DNA of 64,000 nt from Thalassobium sp. R2A62 (GTDB lineage: Bacteria > Pseudomonadota > Alphaproteobacteria > Rhodobacterales > Rhodobacteraceae). Made by a program: the position numbers and the translations under genes. The notes under the pieces were generated by a model, which saw nothing but the letters and a program-made list of their open reading frames with translations, was not told where the DNA came from and did no database searches. This document shows, piece by piece, positions 9,085 to 18,840 of this stretch (position 1 is the stretch's first letter; each line of letters starts with the position of its first letter). The stretch is from assembly GCF_000161835.1 (NCBI RefSeq), contig NZ_GG697169.2, positions 2,236,575-2,300,574 on the forward strand, in the 5' to 3' direction.

Positions 9085-10602
9085 ATGACCATTAAATCTG
9101 CTGCCAAAGGCACTGTTTGTCTTGCCGCGCTGTTCGCAGGCTCTGTTGCCACGGCGGATGTGACCGCTGATGATGTATGGGCCGATTGGCAAAAAAACTT
9201 TGGAATGTATGGCGAAGGCGCCGTCTCTATTGGCAATGAAACCGAAGCCGGTGGCACGCTGACCGTCAGCGATTTGGCGTTTGTCTTTGACAATAGCGAG
9301 GTCAAGATCACAGCGACAATCCCAAGCATCATATTTACGGAACTGGGGAATGGTACGGTCTCTGTGACGATGTCCGACGGCTATCCGGTCGATATCGCCT
9401 TTGATTCAGAATTTGGCGAGCCGGGCTCGATCAAGCTGATGGTCAATCAAAACAACCTGTCAATGATCGTGAGCGGTGACCCCAGCCAGATGAACTACGC
9501 GATGTTGGCCAGCCGATACGGCATTGATGTCGTCGAGATCATGGAAGGTGACACCAAGATCGATGGCACCTTTGGCATGAACCTGAACAACGTGAAAGGC
9601 AACTACGTCACGCGCGACGGCAACCTACGCACAATCGATTATTCGGCAAACGCCGATAGCGTCGATTTTGTTGTGGATTTCGTTGATCCATCGGGGTCGG
9701 GCGAAAAGATAAATATGACCGGCGACATCCAGTCGCTGAGCATGGACGCTAAGATTGCCATGCCAATCGGGGCCAAAATGCTCGATCCAGAGGATCTGTT
9801 TGCTGCGGGATTTGCGGTTAGCGGTGGCTACGGGTTTGGTGCAACCAAATACAACTTTGATATCCTCGCCGATGGTGACCAATTGACTGGCCAAGCGGCC
9901 GCGGGGAGTGGCTCGCTCGAGTTCGAAATGAACAACGAGACGCTGGCCTACAATGGTTTGACCAAGGATGTTGCCGTCAGCTTTACCGGTGGCGGTATCC
10001 CTCTGCCCGTCGAGGTTTCGATGGCGCAATACGGCTTTAACCTAGCCATGCCGACATCCAAGACAGACGAACCTGCGGATTTTGCATTTGGACTGAACCT
10101 GACTGATCTACAGGTCAGCGATCTGATCTGGTCCATCTTTGACCCTCGGTCGGTTTTGCCACATGACCCTGCAACCGTTGCGTTCAACCTGTCAGGTAAG
10201 GCCAAACTGTACTTTGACCTCTTTGATCCAGAGCAAGCTGAAATGCTCGAGAACGCCGATGTTCCAGGTGAGATTAACGCGTTGACGCTGGACGACCTCA
10301 AGGTTGCATTTGGTGGTGCGCTGCTAACTAGTGAGGGTGCGTTTACCTTCGACAACGACACCCCATCGGCTGTTTTCGATGGAATGCCACAACCAGAAGG
10401 CCAAGTGACCGTTAACCTGAACGGTGCGAACGGCCTGATGGACAAGCTCGTACAGATGGGTCTCGTCCCAGAGCAGGACATCATGGGCGCGCGCATGATG
10501 ATGGGCATGTTTGCACGCACCGTTGGTGATGACGAACTGACTTCGACGCTAGAAGTGAACGGCGAAGGACACGTCATCGTTAATGGTCAGCGCATCCAAT
10601 AA
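9085..10602 (+). CDS. Secreted DUF2125-family protein
   Basis: A 505-residue protein with an N-terminal signal peptide (TVCLAALFAGSVATA, cleavage near residue 24) and a mature part rich in beta-strand and Asp/Gly/Asn, with no membrane helices afterwards. It matches the alphaproteobacterial DUF2125 family, whose role is unknown; the long repetitive beta-rich architecture with segments such as LNLTDLQVSDLIWSIFD suggests a periplasmic or outer-membrane-associated lipid- or envelope-related role (inference). It is monocistronic: a strong terminator hairpin follows at 10623-10660. The start is the ATG at 9085, directly before the positively charged signal-peptide n-region. Confidence 0.87.
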   Translation: MTIKSAAKGTVCLAALFAGSVATADVTADDVWADWQKNFGMYGEGAVSIGNETEAGGTLTVSDLAFVFDNSEVKITATIPSIIFTELGNGTVSVTMSDGYPVDIAFDSEFGEPGSIKLMVNQNNLSMIVSGDPSQMNYAMLASRYGIDVVEIMEGDTKIDGTFGMNLNNVKGNYVTRDGNLRTIDYSANADSVDFVVDFVDPSGSGEKINMTGDIQSLSMDAKIAMPIGAKMLDPEDLFAAGFAVSGGYGFGATKYNFDILADGDQLTGQAAAGSGSLEFEMNNETLAYNGLTKDVAVSFTGGGIPLPVEVSMAQYGFNLAMPTSKTDEPADFAFGLNLTDLQVSDLIWSIFDPRSVLPHDPATVAFNLSGKAKLYFDLFDPEQAEMLENADVPGEINALTLDDLKVAFGGALLTSEGAFTFDNDTPSAVFDGMPQPEGQVTVNLNGANGLMDKLVQMGLVPEQDIMGARMMMGMFARTVGDDELTSTLEVNGEGHVIVNGQRIQ

Positions 10603-10622
10603 GCACATATTGCATCTAACTG

Positions 10623-10660
10623 GGGCCGCCAGAGACATCTCTGTGCGGCCCTTTTTCTTT
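10623..10660 (+). terminator. Rho-independent terminator after the DUF2125 gene
   Basis: The arms GGGCCGC (10623-10629) and GCGGCCC (10645-10651) pair fully. An inner stem CAGAG/CTCTG with one bulged T and an ACAT loop extends the hairpin. It is followed by a T-rich run (10652-10660). It ends the DUF2125 transcript and separates it from pmbA. Confidence 0.9.
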
Positions 10661-10724
10661 GCGTCACCTTGCGCATGGCGCGCTGCCAGATTACCTCATT
10701 TCCAACCAGTTTTCAGAGGTCTCT

Positions 10725-12071
10725 ATGTCTCAATCACTTGAAACGCTCGCGCACCAACTCCTAGATGCAGCCAAAGCTGCCGGGGCAGATGCTGCAGATG
10801 CCTTTTCGATCAGCGGCACATCGGTCTCAATCGATGTCCGTGCAGGTGCGTTGGAACAGGCCGAACGCTCGGAAGGTACCGAAATCGGACTTCGGGTGCT
10901 TGTTGGCCAAAAACAGGCCTGTGTCTCTGCATCCGACACCCGCCCTGAAACCTTGGCACAAATGGCCGAGCGCGCAGTCGCGATGGCCAAGGAATCGCTA
11001 GACGATCCTCATCTGGGGCTGGCGGACCCTGACCAACTGAGCCGTGATACCGATGCGTCCTCGCTGGAACTTGTCGATCCATCAGACGAGCCAGACCCAG
11101 CCGCCTTAGAGCATGACGCGCGAGAAGCCGAAGCCGCCGCATTGACCCACAAAGGGATCAGTCAGGTTCAATCAGCATCTGCCGACTATGAACGCTATGG
11201 CCTGCACCTTGCCGCGTCCAACGGCTTTTCCGCGGGCTACGAACGGTCGACGCGGGGTTTGTCCTGCGTTGCTATCGCCGGAACCGGCGCGGATATGGAA
11301 CGAGACTACGACGGCGAAAGCCGTGTGTTTCAGGCCGATCTACGTAGCGCAGTAGAGATTGGTGAGACCGCCGCCTTGCGGGCATTGGAACGTGTTGGCG
11401 CGACCAAACCCAAGACCGGTACGTTTCCCGTCTTATTCGATGAACGGATTTCCTCAACACTGATCGGACATCTGCTTCAGGCATCCAATGGCGCATCCGT
11501 GGCGCGTGGGTCTAGCTGGTTGCGAGACCGGATCGGTGAACAAGTGCTGCCGGAAGGTTTGTCCTTGATCGAAGATCAACGGCGCGTCCGCGTCGCAGGG
11601 TCGCGCCCTTTTGACAGTGAAGGATTGCCAACAGGCCAGCGCGCCATCGTCCAAGACGGCGTTTTGTTGGGTTGGACCCTAGATCTGGCCACCGGTCGCA
11701 AGCTGGGCATGCCAAGTACGTCTAATGCAGGTCGTGGACTGTCATCGCCTCCGTCACCAACAGCTGGCAATGTCGCCTTGACCCAAGGGTCGGTGTCACG
11801 CGCAGACTTGATTGCCGATATGGGCACCGGTTTGCTGGTCACGTCGATGATTGGCTCGACTATCAATCCAACCACTGGAGACTATTCACGCGGTGCTGCT
11901 GGATTTTGGGTCGAGAACGGCGAAATCAGCCATGCGGTGAACGAATGCACGATCGCGGGTAACCTGCACGAAATGCTACGCCGGATCATCGCTGCCAATG
12001 ATGGTCGCACTCATCTTAGCCGCATTGTACCATCTCTCTTGATAGATGGGATGACCCTTGCCGGAGACTGA
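10725..12071 (+). CDS. pmbA: TldD/PmbA-family protein PmbA (TldE)
   Basis: The 448-residue product starting MSQSLETLAHQLLDAAKAAGADAADAF matches PmbA/TldE, the non-catalytic partner of the TldD metalloprotease. TldD carries the HExxxH zinc motif; it is absent here, as expected for TldE. The C-terminal core includes TGLLVTSMIGSTINPTTGDYSRGAAGFWVENGE split over two strands, a conserved family region. TldD-TldE cleaves unfolded peptides and matures modified peptides such as microcin B17 in other bacteria. An earlier possible start at 10659 is less likely because it lies in the preceding terminator. The 3' end overlaps the next gene by 14 bases. Confidence 0.92.
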   Translation: MSQSLETLAHQLLDAAKAAGADAADAFSISGTSVSIDVRAGALEQAERSEGTEIGLRVLVGQKQACVSASDTRPETLAQMAERAVAMAKESLDDPHLGLADPDQLSRDTDASSLELVDPSDEPDPAALEHDAREAEAAALTHKGISQVQSASADYERYGLHLAASNGFSAGYERSTRGLSCVAIAGTGADMERDYDGESRVFQADLRSAVEIGETAALRALERVGATKPKTGTFPVLFDERISSTLIGHLLQASNGASVARGSSWLRDRIGEQVLPEGLSLIEDQRRVRVAGSRPFDSEGLPTGQRAIVQDGVLLGWTLDLATGRKLGMPSTSNAGRGLSSPPSPTAGNVALTQGSVSRADLIADMGTGLLVTSMIGSTINPTTGDYSRGAAGFWVENGEISHAVNECTIAGNLHEMLRRIIAANDGRTHLSRIVPSLLIDGMTLAGD

Positions 12072-12834
12072 TCTCGACCTGCTGATCGAGGCTGCCAAAG
12101 ACAGTGCAGTGATCGCCCAAGGGTTTTTTCAAAGCGACCCAAAGGCGTGGGACAAAGAGGGCAATGCAGGCCCTGTGACCGAGGCCGATCTCGCCATTGA
12201 CGCGATGCTAATTGAAAAGCTGCGCACCGCTCGACCAAGCTATGGATGGCTGTCTGAAGAAACCGAAGACGGGACCACTCGGTTAAGCACCGAACGACAG
12301 TTCGTCGTTGACCCGATTGATGGAACACGCGCCTTCATCAAGGGCGACCCAGATTGGTCCCACGCATTGGCCGTCATTGAAGACAACACAGTCATCGCTG
12401 CCGCTGTTTATGTTCCCGAACGTGACCTGATGTACGCAGCCGCACGTGGACAAGGGGCCACCCTGAACGGCACCAACATCAGCGTGACAGAGCACCATGA
12501 TCTGGAAGGCGCCGATGTCTTAACAGCCAAGCCGAACTTGGACCCAAAGTACTGGAACTGCGAACCTCCAAATCTGAACCGCCATATGCGATCGTCATTG
12601 GCTTATCGCTTGTGTTTGGTTGCCGAGGGTCAGTTCGATGCCATGCTATCACTACGCCCGTCTTGGGAATGGGACATCGCCGCTGGTGCGCTCATCATCC
12701 AAGAGGCCGGCGGTACGGTGACCGACATGACAGGCGGCCCGCTGCGATTTAACAATCCGCATCCTCAGGTGAATGGCGTCGTCGCAGGTGGCGACATACA
12801 CAGCAATCTATTGGGTTGCTTGAACCGCGGCTAA
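12058..12834 (+). CDS. Inositol-monophosphatase-family phosphatase (CysQ/HisN-like)
   Basis: A 258-residue Mg-dependent phosphatase. All metal-site motifs are present: GPVTEADLAID, WLSEETED, the signature VVDPIDGTRAFI, and WEWDIAAGALIIQEAGG near the C-terminus. Family members act on 3'-phosphoadenosine 5'-phosphate, inositol phosphates or histidinol phosphate; this one could be any of these, with CysQ-like the usual annotation in the group. The start is a TTG at 12058, which overlaps pmbA by 14 bases, so it is probably translationally coupled. An IS110 remnant abuts its stop codon; the end of the protein may have been altered slightly by that junction. Confidence 0.9.
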   Translation: MPETDLDLLIEAAKDSAVIAQGFFQSDPKAWDKEGNAGPVTEADLAIDAMLIEKLRTARPSYGWLSEETEDGTTRLSTERQFVVDPIDGTRAFIKGDPDWSHALAVIEDNTVIAAAVYVPERDLMYAAARGQGATLNGTNISVTEHHDLEGADVLTAKPNLDPKYWNCEPPNLNRHMRSSLAYRLCLVAEGQFDAMLSLRPSWEWDIAAGALIIQEAGGTVTDMTGGPLRFNNPHPQVNGVVAGGDIHSNLLGCLNRG

Positions 12835-13636
12835 CGGCTGAATTACGGGCGATCGCGTCAGTGGACCCAAGGGGTCAAAAGAACGACTACAATGATGCGG
12901 AGGCCATTGCTGAGGCAGCTCTACGTCCGAATTTGAAATCGGTTTCGGAGAAAACACAGGACCAACTTGATTTGCAGGCTTTGCATCGTGTGCGACCACG
13001 TTTGGTGTCGCGCCGAACTGCAACAATCAATCAGATCCGTGCTTTCTTGATTGAGCATGGCATTGCAGTGCGCAAGGGCCTGCGTGCTCTGGAGAATTCC
13101 TTCGAAACGATCCTCGAAGAGCGAAAAGACGAGATATCACCTCGAATGCGTCGTATCTTGATTGGCCTTTATGACGACTGGATGTGGATGGGTGATCGGA
13201 TCGACAAGTTGTCAAAAGAGATCGAAGAAATCAGTCGCACCGAAGAGAACTACGTGAATGTTATGACTATTCCAGGAATTGGGCCGATGATCTCGACGGC
13301 GATGGTAGCGGCGATAGGTGAAGGCGGCGCCTTTGATCGCGGGCGCGATTTTACAGCTTGGGTTGGTCTTGTGCCCCGTCAATACAGCATGGGCGGGCGA
13401 ACGATCTTGGGACGTATATCAAAACGAGGCAGTCGATATCTGCGGATGTTGTTCCTTCAAGCCGCGAAGGTCATCATGATGCGCCCGCATCGGTGGAAAG
13501 ACTTTGGCTTCGGGGCAATGGTTGGCTCGCGCGTCTGAACCCATGCATCGGAACAAGGCCGCTATCGCTCTGGCCAATAAACTAGCACGAATTGCGTGGA
13601 GCATTCTGAGACACAAAACGGCGTTTGCTGCGCCAA
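12816..13636 (+). pseudogene. IS110-family transposase, 5'-truncated and frameshifted
   Basis: The open frame 12816-13538 encodes the later part of a DEDD-type IS110/IS1111 transposase. It contains the DYNDAEAI segment, a central coiled helix region, and the C-terminal transposase_20 domain with VMTIPGIGPMISTAMVAAIG, AWVGLVPRQYSMGGRTILG and ISKRGSRYLRMLFLQAA. The first part of the RuvC-like domain, with the first catalytic Asp and Glu, is missing. At about 13510-13540 a frameshift interrupts the C-terminus; the expected ending (NKAAIALANKLARIAWSILRH) is read from 13544 in another frame. No activity is expected. Confidence 0.87.
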
Positions 13637-13640
13637 GAGA
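12840..13640 (+). mobile_element. IS110-family insertion sequence remnant
   Basis: The segment carries only the 3' two-thirds of an IS110-type transposase gene, directly after the cysQ-like stop codon. Recognisable transposase text starts near 12870 (GQKNDYNDAEAIAEAALRPNL) and ends near 13630. No terminal repeats are expected for this family. The left boundary with cysQ is abrupt. The element is inactive: N-terminal catalytic residues are missing and the C-terminus is frameshifted. Confidence 0.85.
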
Positions 13641-14041
13641 TGAGGTTGCTGTCGGCATCTGATAGATCCGCAGCAATCCAAAGGAGTTCGCGATAGATCG
13701 AAAGCATGGAACGGAAATATTACGCCCCCAGAGTCTCACGGCCCAAATGGTCATAATCGACCTTGCAGCTAATGAAATCACACGCGTGCGTAACCCCAAC
13801 AAGGCCACGACCTGCGTGTCGACAAACAGGCCAAATACATATGAGCGACTTCCGAGAACATGCGAGAAATCAATTGCGAACAGCAGCCGGTACATACATG
13901 GGCCGCCAATTCCTGCATTTTTTGTGCAGTTTGGGGATTGGCATGTAGACGGGTTCCGAAATTCACGATGACGGTCCCCATTCTTGACCCCGGCGTGCAA
14001 TCCCGTAGTGTGCGTCCAACCCTGTTGACCATGAGGATCCT
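13641..14041 (+). other. Gene-free stretch between the IS110 remnant and DUF4170
   Basis: About 400 bases. Several overlapping open frames exist on both strands (for example 13419-14000 minus), but none has recognisable domains, a plausible ribosome site or normal residue composition. The last 60 bases before 14042 must hold the promoter and ribosome site of the DUF4170-kdtA-lpxK unit. The rest may be debris carried in with the IS110 element. Confidence 0.5.
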
Positions 14042-14287
14042 ATGACACAGCGTTTGCATCTCGTCTTCGGTGGCGAACTGATCGACCCAACCAAAAACGC
14101 CTTTAAGTCAGTGGATGACATCCACATCGTTGGTATATTTCCAGACTACGAGAGCGCCTACAACGCGTGGAAGAGCGAAGCCCAGCGCACGGTAGACAAC
14201 GCTCATATGCGTTACTTTATCGCTCATATTCACCGTCTTCGCGATGAGCAGACAGCTGCCTCTCTGACGGAAGAATTGGACAGCTAA
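14042..14287 (+). CDS. DUF4170 small protein
   Basis: An 81-residue soluble protein matching the DUF4170 family of Alphaproteobacteria (LHLVFGGELIDPTKNAFKS, then DIHIVGIFPDYESAYNAWKS). It has no signal peptide or membrane helix. In this group it regularly precedes the Kdo transferase and LpxK genes, as here (kdtA starts 15 bases after its stop). Its function is unknown; a regulatory or accessory role in lipid A/Kdo assembly is a guess based only on position. Confidence 0.9.
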   Translation: MTQRLHLVFGGELIDPTKNAFKSVDDIHIVGIFPDYESAYNAWKSEAQRTVDNAHMRYFIAHIHRLRDEQTAASLTEELDS

Positions 14288-14302
14288 GCCGTCCGATGTT
14301 GA

Positions 14303-15493
14303 ATGACTAGGTCTCTTTCCCTTGCCGCATACAAGGCGCTCCGGCGTGGCGGAAAAGAGGATGCAACAACCGAATACAACGCGCGCCCGCGAGGCCGCGT
14401 CATTTGGGGACATGCTCCGACAGCGGTGGATGTAGAGGTTTTTTGCCACGTGGCCGACCGCCTGCGTGATCATGGCGCGGATGTATCTTTGGTCGTGACG
14501 ACAGATGCCGAACCTATGCCTGACCCGCGCGCGGTTGCGGTCCTTCCGACCCCATCTGAAACTGTGGCCAGTGCACGGCATTTCTTGTCGCACTGGGCTC
14601 CCGACATGGTTCTATGGGCACGTGGCGGACTGCATCCTGTCTTGTTGTCCGAAACCGACGGTTTAGATGCGCCACGCTATTTGATCGCCGCACAGGCTGA
14701 TGCTCTCGAGAACAAAGAAAGCCGCTGGTTTCCCGACCTTGGGAAATCACTCGTTCGGCGCTTTGATCGGATCATTGCCCAAGACGCCAAGAGCGTCGTT
14801 GCATTAAAGAAAATGGGCGCACGTCCATGGTTGATTGATCGCGGTGGCCCCATCACGCCAGAAGCGGCCCCTTTGCAACATAACGAAGCCGAACGCGCAG
14901 ATTTGGCTCTGGTATTGTCAGGCCGACCCGTTTGGCTGGCCGCCGGTGTCGATTTGTCAGAGGTTGACGCACTTTGCCACGCACACAGACGGGCCAACAC
15001 TTTTGCACATCGCCTGCTGCTGATCGTCAGCCCAGCACATGCAGAAGACGGTATTGAATTGGCAGTAGAGATGGGCAAATGTGGCTTTAACGCCTCGGTC
15101 AGATCAGAAGGGGCGGACCCCACCGAAGACACCCAAATTTATGTCGCCGATCTGCCGGACGAATTGGGCCTGTGGTACCGCGTGGCCCCAATCACCTATT
15201 TAGGAGGAACACTGGGCGCAGCGTCTCGGCGCAGCCCCCTTGAATCCGCAGCCCTAGGGTCGGCAGTCGTGCACGGCCCCCAAGTGAAACCCTTCGAAAA
15301 AGACTTTCAGCGTTTGATGGCCGCAAATGCCGCGCTGTCCGTCGCGGACACCGAGGAACTCGCTGCAGGGATCGAACGCCTGTTGTCACCAGACAAAGCT
15401 GCAGTTTTGGCCCATAATGCATGGCAGGTGACAACGGCAGGCGCCGAGGCCACCGATCAAGTTGTTGACCTACTCAAGAGAGGGCTTCGTTGA
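14303..15493 (+). CDS. 3-deoxy-D-manno-octulosonic acid (Kdo) transferase family protein
   Basis: A 396-residue glycosyltransferase of the WaaA/KdtA type, which adds Kdo from CMP-Kdo to lipid A precursor on the cytoplasmic face of the inner membrane. Visible features are the N-terminal [17 protein letters not shown] and the C-terminal donor-site region [36 protein letters not shown], which is characteristic of the family. The usual N-terminal membrane anchor is not obvious, and the N-terminal half is divergent, as in the second KdtA-like copy common in Rhodobacteraceae. It overlaps lpxK by one base (TGATG), so the two are coupled. Confidence 0.88.
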   Translation: MTRSLSLAAYKALRRGGKEDATTEYNARPRGRVIWGHAPTAVDVEVFCHVADRLRDHGADVSLVVTTDAEPMPDPRAVAVLPTPSETVASARHFLSHWAPDMVLWARGGLHPVLLSETDGLDAPRYLIAAQADALENKESRWFPDLGKSLVRRFDRIIAQDAKSVVALKKMGARPWLIDRGGPITPEAAPLQHNEAERADLALVLSGRPVWLAAGVDLSEVDALCHAHRRANTFAHRLLLIVSPAHAEDGIELAVEMGKCGFNASVRSEGADPTEDTQIYVADLPDELGLWYRVAPITYLGGTLGAASRRSPLESAALGSAVVHGPQVKPFEKDFQRLMAANAALSVADTEELAAGIERLLSPDKAAVLAHNAWQVTTAGAEATDQVVDLLKRGLR

Positions 15494-16485
15494 TGCGTCC
15501 ACCTCGTTTTTGGTCCCGAGCTCCAGATCAATTCTCTCTCGCCGCGACGTTGCTGGCGCCGCTTTCATGGGTCTATGCCAGTGCGACGGCGCGACGCGTG
15601 GCGCGCGCGGCAGACGTCAGCACGACTGTTCCAGTGATTTGCGTCGGAAATATTAATGCCGGTGGTACAGGTAAGACGCCCACAACAATCGCGTTGTGCC
15701 AGATGCTATCTGACCGAGGCCAAACACCTCATGTCGTGTCACGGGGGTACGGCGGAACGCTCGCCGGTCCGACCCAAGTTGCCCCAATGGAGCATACTGC
15801 AAGTGATGTTGGCGACGAGCCGCTCTTGCTCGCCGCGTTTGCGCCGACTTGTGTTGCGCGAGATCGTGGCGCAGGTGTGCGGCAGGCGATTGATGCAGGC
15901 GCGACCGTTGTTCTGATGGATGACGGATTTCAAAACCCATCTGTGGACAAGGCTCTGAGCATTATAGTCGTCGATGCTGCAACAGGGTTTGGCAATGGAC
16001 GCGTGATCCCGTCCGGCCCGCTACGCGAACCCGTTGACGTGGGAATGCAGCGTGCCGATCTCGTGCTCGCTATCGGTGGTGAGACGGCCCAAGGTCGATT
16101 TGCCGATCTATGGGGGCATACCGTGACGGTTCCACATTTGACCGGACGGCTTGCGGCGCTGCAAACTGGAATGACCTGGACAGATATGCGTGTTCTGGCC
16201 TTTGCTGGAATTGGGCATCCAGAAAAGTTCTTTGCAACCCTCAAAGGATTGGGTGCCAAGCTGATCCAAACCCATGCCCTAGCCGATCACCAACAACTAA
16301 GTGACGGACTGATGGCGCGGCTTGAAAGGGATGCAAAGGCACAGGTTGCGCAGCTCGTCACAACGGAAAAAGACGCCGTGCGATTGCCCGACGCCTTTCG
16401 TTCCAAAGTCCTAACCTTGCCCGTCAGGCTCGAGATTTCAGATCCAGCACCCCTAGAAGAAGCGCTGGATCGCTTGGGCCTTTAG
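15493..16485 (+). CDS. lpxK: Tetraacyldisaccharide 4'-kinase
   Basis: LpxK phosphorylates the 4' position of the lipid A disaccharide at the inner membrane. The 330-residue product (ATG at 15493, preferred over the TTG one codon upstream) has an N-terminal hydrophobic segment [14 protein letters not shown] and the P-loop [13 protein letters not shown]. It continues with HVVSRGYGG, then DEPLLLA and [22 protein letters not shown], all conserved in LpxK. The length is as expected. It closes the DUF4170-kdtA-lpxK unit and runs convergently into the dsbA-like gene with a 4-base overlap. Confidence 0.96.
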   Translation: MRPPRFWSRAPDQFSLAATLLAPLSWVYASATARRVARAADVSTTVPVICVGNINAGGTGKTPTTIALCQMLSDRGQTPHVVSRGYGGTLAGPTQVAPMEHTASDVGDEPLLLAAFAPTCVARDRGAGVRQAIDAGATVVLMDDGFQNPSVDKALSIIVVDAATGFGNGRVIPSGPLREPVDVGMQRADLVLAIGGETAQGRFADLWGHTVTVPHLTGRLAALQTGMTWTDMRVLAFAGIGHPEKFFATLKGLGAKLIQTHALADHQQLSDGLMARLERDAKAQVAQLVTTEKDAVRLPDAFRSKVLTLPVRLEISDPAPLEEALDRLGL

Positions 16486-17138
16486 GCCAGTTTTTCGTCC
16501 AAAAGGGCGGACAGATCGCCGTAGGACATGTTCGAGAATTTTTCGCCATCAATGATCAGGGTCGGTGTCGACTGAACCTGATCCGCATCTGCATTTTCGC
16601 GGTACCAACCGACGAGGTTCTGGGCCATTTCACCGTCAGCCATGCAAGCATCTATTTCGTCAGCATCAATGCCGACAGACAAACCGATTTTACGCAGGTT
16701 GCTCGCAACGGCACCGCCATCGCCTTGGGTCCATTCGCGCTGACGTGCATAGAGCATATCGGCAATCGCAAAGAAGCGGCTATCACCACCACAGCGCGCC
16801 ATCATCGACGCCCACAAACCCGGACGATCAAAATAGACCTCGCGGTAGATAAAGCGGACCTTACCCGTTTCGATGTAGTTCGCTTTGAGCTGTGGATACT
16901 GGTTGGCGTGGAAAGATGCACAGTGTGGGCATGTAAACGATGCATATTCTACAATCGTGATCGGTGCATTCTCATCACCAATCGCCATTTCTTTGATTCC
17001 CGAGGTGTCGACGTCAGTGGTTTGCGCATTAGCAGCGCCCAGCAACGGATCACCAGATGTCTGAGGCTTTGTCAGGAAATATGCGCCACCGCCAACAATG
17101 GCGACACCAAGCGAGGCAAGAAGGGTTCTACGCTGCAT
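16482..17138 (-). CDS. DsbA-family thiol:disulfide oxidoreductase
   Basis: A 218-residue periplasmic thioredoxin-fold protein. Residues 1-39 form a signal ([22 protein letters not shown]); the RRTLL start resembles a Tat-like or Sec signal. The active site is [10 protein letters not shown], a CPHC motif as in DsbA. The cis-Pro loop is [11 protein letters not shown]. The family introduces disulfides or, in the DsbA-like Alphaproteobacteria group, may have isomerase or reductase roles. The DUF721 gene lies 13 bases upstream on the same strand, suggesting one transcript. Confidence 0.92.
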   Translation of the reverse strand: MQRRTLLASLGVAIVGGGAYFLTKPQTSGDPLLGAANAQTTDVDTSGIKEMAIGDENAPITIVEYASFTCPHCASFHANQYPQLKANYIETGKVRFIYREVYFDRPGLWASMMARCGGDSRFFAIADMLYARQREWTQGDGGAVASNLRKIGLSVGIDADEIDACMADGEMAQNLVGWYRENADADQVQSTPTLIIDGEKFSNMSYGDLSALLDEKLA

Positions 17139-17151
17139 TTTGATCTCTCTA

Positions 17152-17664
17152 TCAGGAATTTGATTTGTTTATGACATTGGAGCCCAGTGCCTGAATTGCA
17201 ACGCGCAATCCCTCGTCTGCGACATCTTGGGTGAGTGTTTCTGCTTGCTTGACCGCGGCTTGGGACATGGATTTGGACACGCGGCGCGGCGCGTGATCAA
17301 AGCTTGCCTGACCTTCGGAAAATCCAGTCGGGGCCGTTTGGGTGATCCGCACACGAGCAATCGCATTGTATCCGTAACAGGCGTTCACCTTTTCGCGGAT
17401 CTGTTCCTTTTGCATCTCGAGCATCGGCGCCTGTGCGCCGGTCGTCAGCAAAACCAACGTAGCGCCAAACCCACCCTTGCCGTAGCTGACATTCACGGGC
17501 CGTGCGACCTGCGCAGTCGCCTCACCAACAATGTCCTGCCAATGGGTCAGCAGACGTGTCACAGCAAAGCCACGCGCCTCTGACGCGGACTTGATTCTGG
17601 ACTGCAACAGGCCAGACGCACGGGAAAATCCCTTGGTGCTGCTATATCGACGTGGTTGTTTCAT
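17152..17664 (-). CDS. DUF721 / DciA-like protein
   Basis: A 170-residue protein from the ATG at 17664 (MKQPRRYSSTKGF). The DUF721 core is visible as LLTHWQDIVGEATAQVARPVNVSY followed by a strand-rich segment and QIREKVNACYGYNAIARVRI. DUF721 includes DciA, the ancestral loader of the replicative helicase DnaB; C-terminal extensions of this kind are usual in Alphaproteobacteria. A longer start at 17730 would run into the mutY start region and is less likely. It is divergent from mutY with about 65 bases between, and upstream of the dsbA-like gene. Confidence 0.86.
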   Translation of the reverse strand: MKQPRRYSSTKGFSRASGLLQSRIKSASEARGFAVTRLLTHWQDIVGEATAQVARPVNVSYGKGGFGATLVLLTTGAQAPMLEMQKEQIREKVNACYGYNAIARVRITQTAPTGFSEGQASFDHAPRRVSKSMSQAAVKQAETLTQDVADEGLRVAIQALGSNVINKSNS

Positions 17665-17729
17665 TTCGCGCACTATCTTAGTCCATTTGAGGCTGCGTGT
17701 CAGCAAAACCGTTGGGGATGGTATAAACA

Positions 17730-18788
17730 TTGCGTGAAACTGGTCTGGGCGGCGAACTCTTGGCGTGGTATGATCTTCATGCCCGCGGAATGCCGTGGCG
17801 CGTTATGCCCGCGGATCGCGCTGCGGGTGTTCAGCCTGATCCGTACCGTATTTGGATGAGCGAAGTGATGCTGCAACAGACCACAGTTGCAGCAGTCAAA
17901 GAGTATTTTCTACGATTTACAAACAGATGGCCGACCGTCAGCGATCTCGCCAATGCGGCAGACGCGGATGTCATGGGGGAATGGGCCGGCTTGGGCTACT
18001 ATGCACGAGCGCGAAACCTGTTGAAATGCGCACGCGTTATAGCGGCTGAACACGGTGGTGTTTTCCCAAATACCTATGACGGGCTCATCGCCCTGCCAGG
18101 CATTGGTCCCTACACCGCCAGTGCAATCTCTTCGATTGCGTATGATCTGCCTGAAACGGTTCTGGATGGAAACGTCGAAAGAGTGATGTCGCGGCTTTAT
18201 GACATTCACACGCCGTTACCCGCTGCTAAACCTGAATTGATGACACATGCCGTCGCGCTGACACCGCAACAGCGTGCAGGTGACTATGCCCAAGCCGTCA
18301 TGGATCTAGGGGCGACTATCTGCACCCCTAAAAGCCCCGCCTGCGGGATATGCCCATGGCGTGATCCATGTAAGGCGCGCGTGGCCGGCACCACCGCTGA
18401 GCTGCCCAAGAAGACCCCGAAGAAACCAAAACCCACCCGCTACGGTATCGCATATGTGGCGCGACGCGCTGACGGGGCGTGGTTGTTAGAGACGCGCCCA
18501 GACAAGGGATTGCTGGGCGGCATGTTGGGATGGCCCGGCTCTGAATGGAACGAAGCGCCAGTTGAAGACGACCCCATCTCTGCTGACTGGCAGACGCTGA
18601 ACTCCGAAGCGCGGCACACATTCACCCATTTTCATCTAATCCTCGAAATTCGCACCGCAGTTCTGCCGATTGAGGCAAAACCAGCACGCGGAGATTTCAT
18701 GCCTGCGCCGCAATTCCGCCCCTCTGATCTGCCAACCGTCATGCGCAAGGCCTATGATCTAGCAGCTGAGACGCTACGGCACCTTTGA
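17730..18788 (+). CDS. mutY: A/G-specific adenine DNA glycosylase
   Basis: MutY removes adenine mispaired with 8-oxoguanine. The 352-residue protein shows MSEVMLQQTTVAAV (catalytic Glu in SEVMLQQT), the helix-hairpin-helix LPGIGPYTASAIS with the catalytic Asp in ETVLDGNVERVMSR, and a complete [4Fe-4S] ligand set C-x6-C-x2-C-x5-C (CTPKSPACGICPWRDPC). A C-terminal NUDIX-like domain that reads 8-oxoG follows (GMLGWPGSEW). The start is a TTG at 17730; an in-frame TAA three codons upstream leaves no earlier start. Confidence 0.95.
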   Translation: MRETGLGGELLAWYDLHARGMPWRVMPADRAAGVQPDPYRIWMSEVMLQQTTVAAVKEYFLRFTNRWPTVSDLANAADADVMGEWAGLGYYARARNLLKCARVIAAEHGGVFPNTYDGLIALPGIGPYTASAISSIAYDLPETVLDGNVERVMSRLYDIHTPLPAAKPELMTHAVALTPQQRAGDYAQAVMDLGATICTPKSPACGICPWRDPCKARVAGTTAELPKKTPKKPKPTRYGIAYVARRADGAWLLETRPDKGLLGGMLGWPGSEWNEAPVEDDPISADWQTLNSEARHTFTHFHLILEIRTAVLPIEAKPARGDFMPAPQFRPSDLPTVMRKAYDLAAETLRHL

Positions 18789-18840
18789 GCTGACACGCAG
18801 TTTCGATAGACTGCGCAAAACCTGACAACCGGAGAGCCTC

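Noticed and set aside
13419-14000. A 193-residue minus-strand protein
   Set aside because: It runs antisense through the IS110 remnant, has no family resemblance and an odd Cys/Met/Arg composition.
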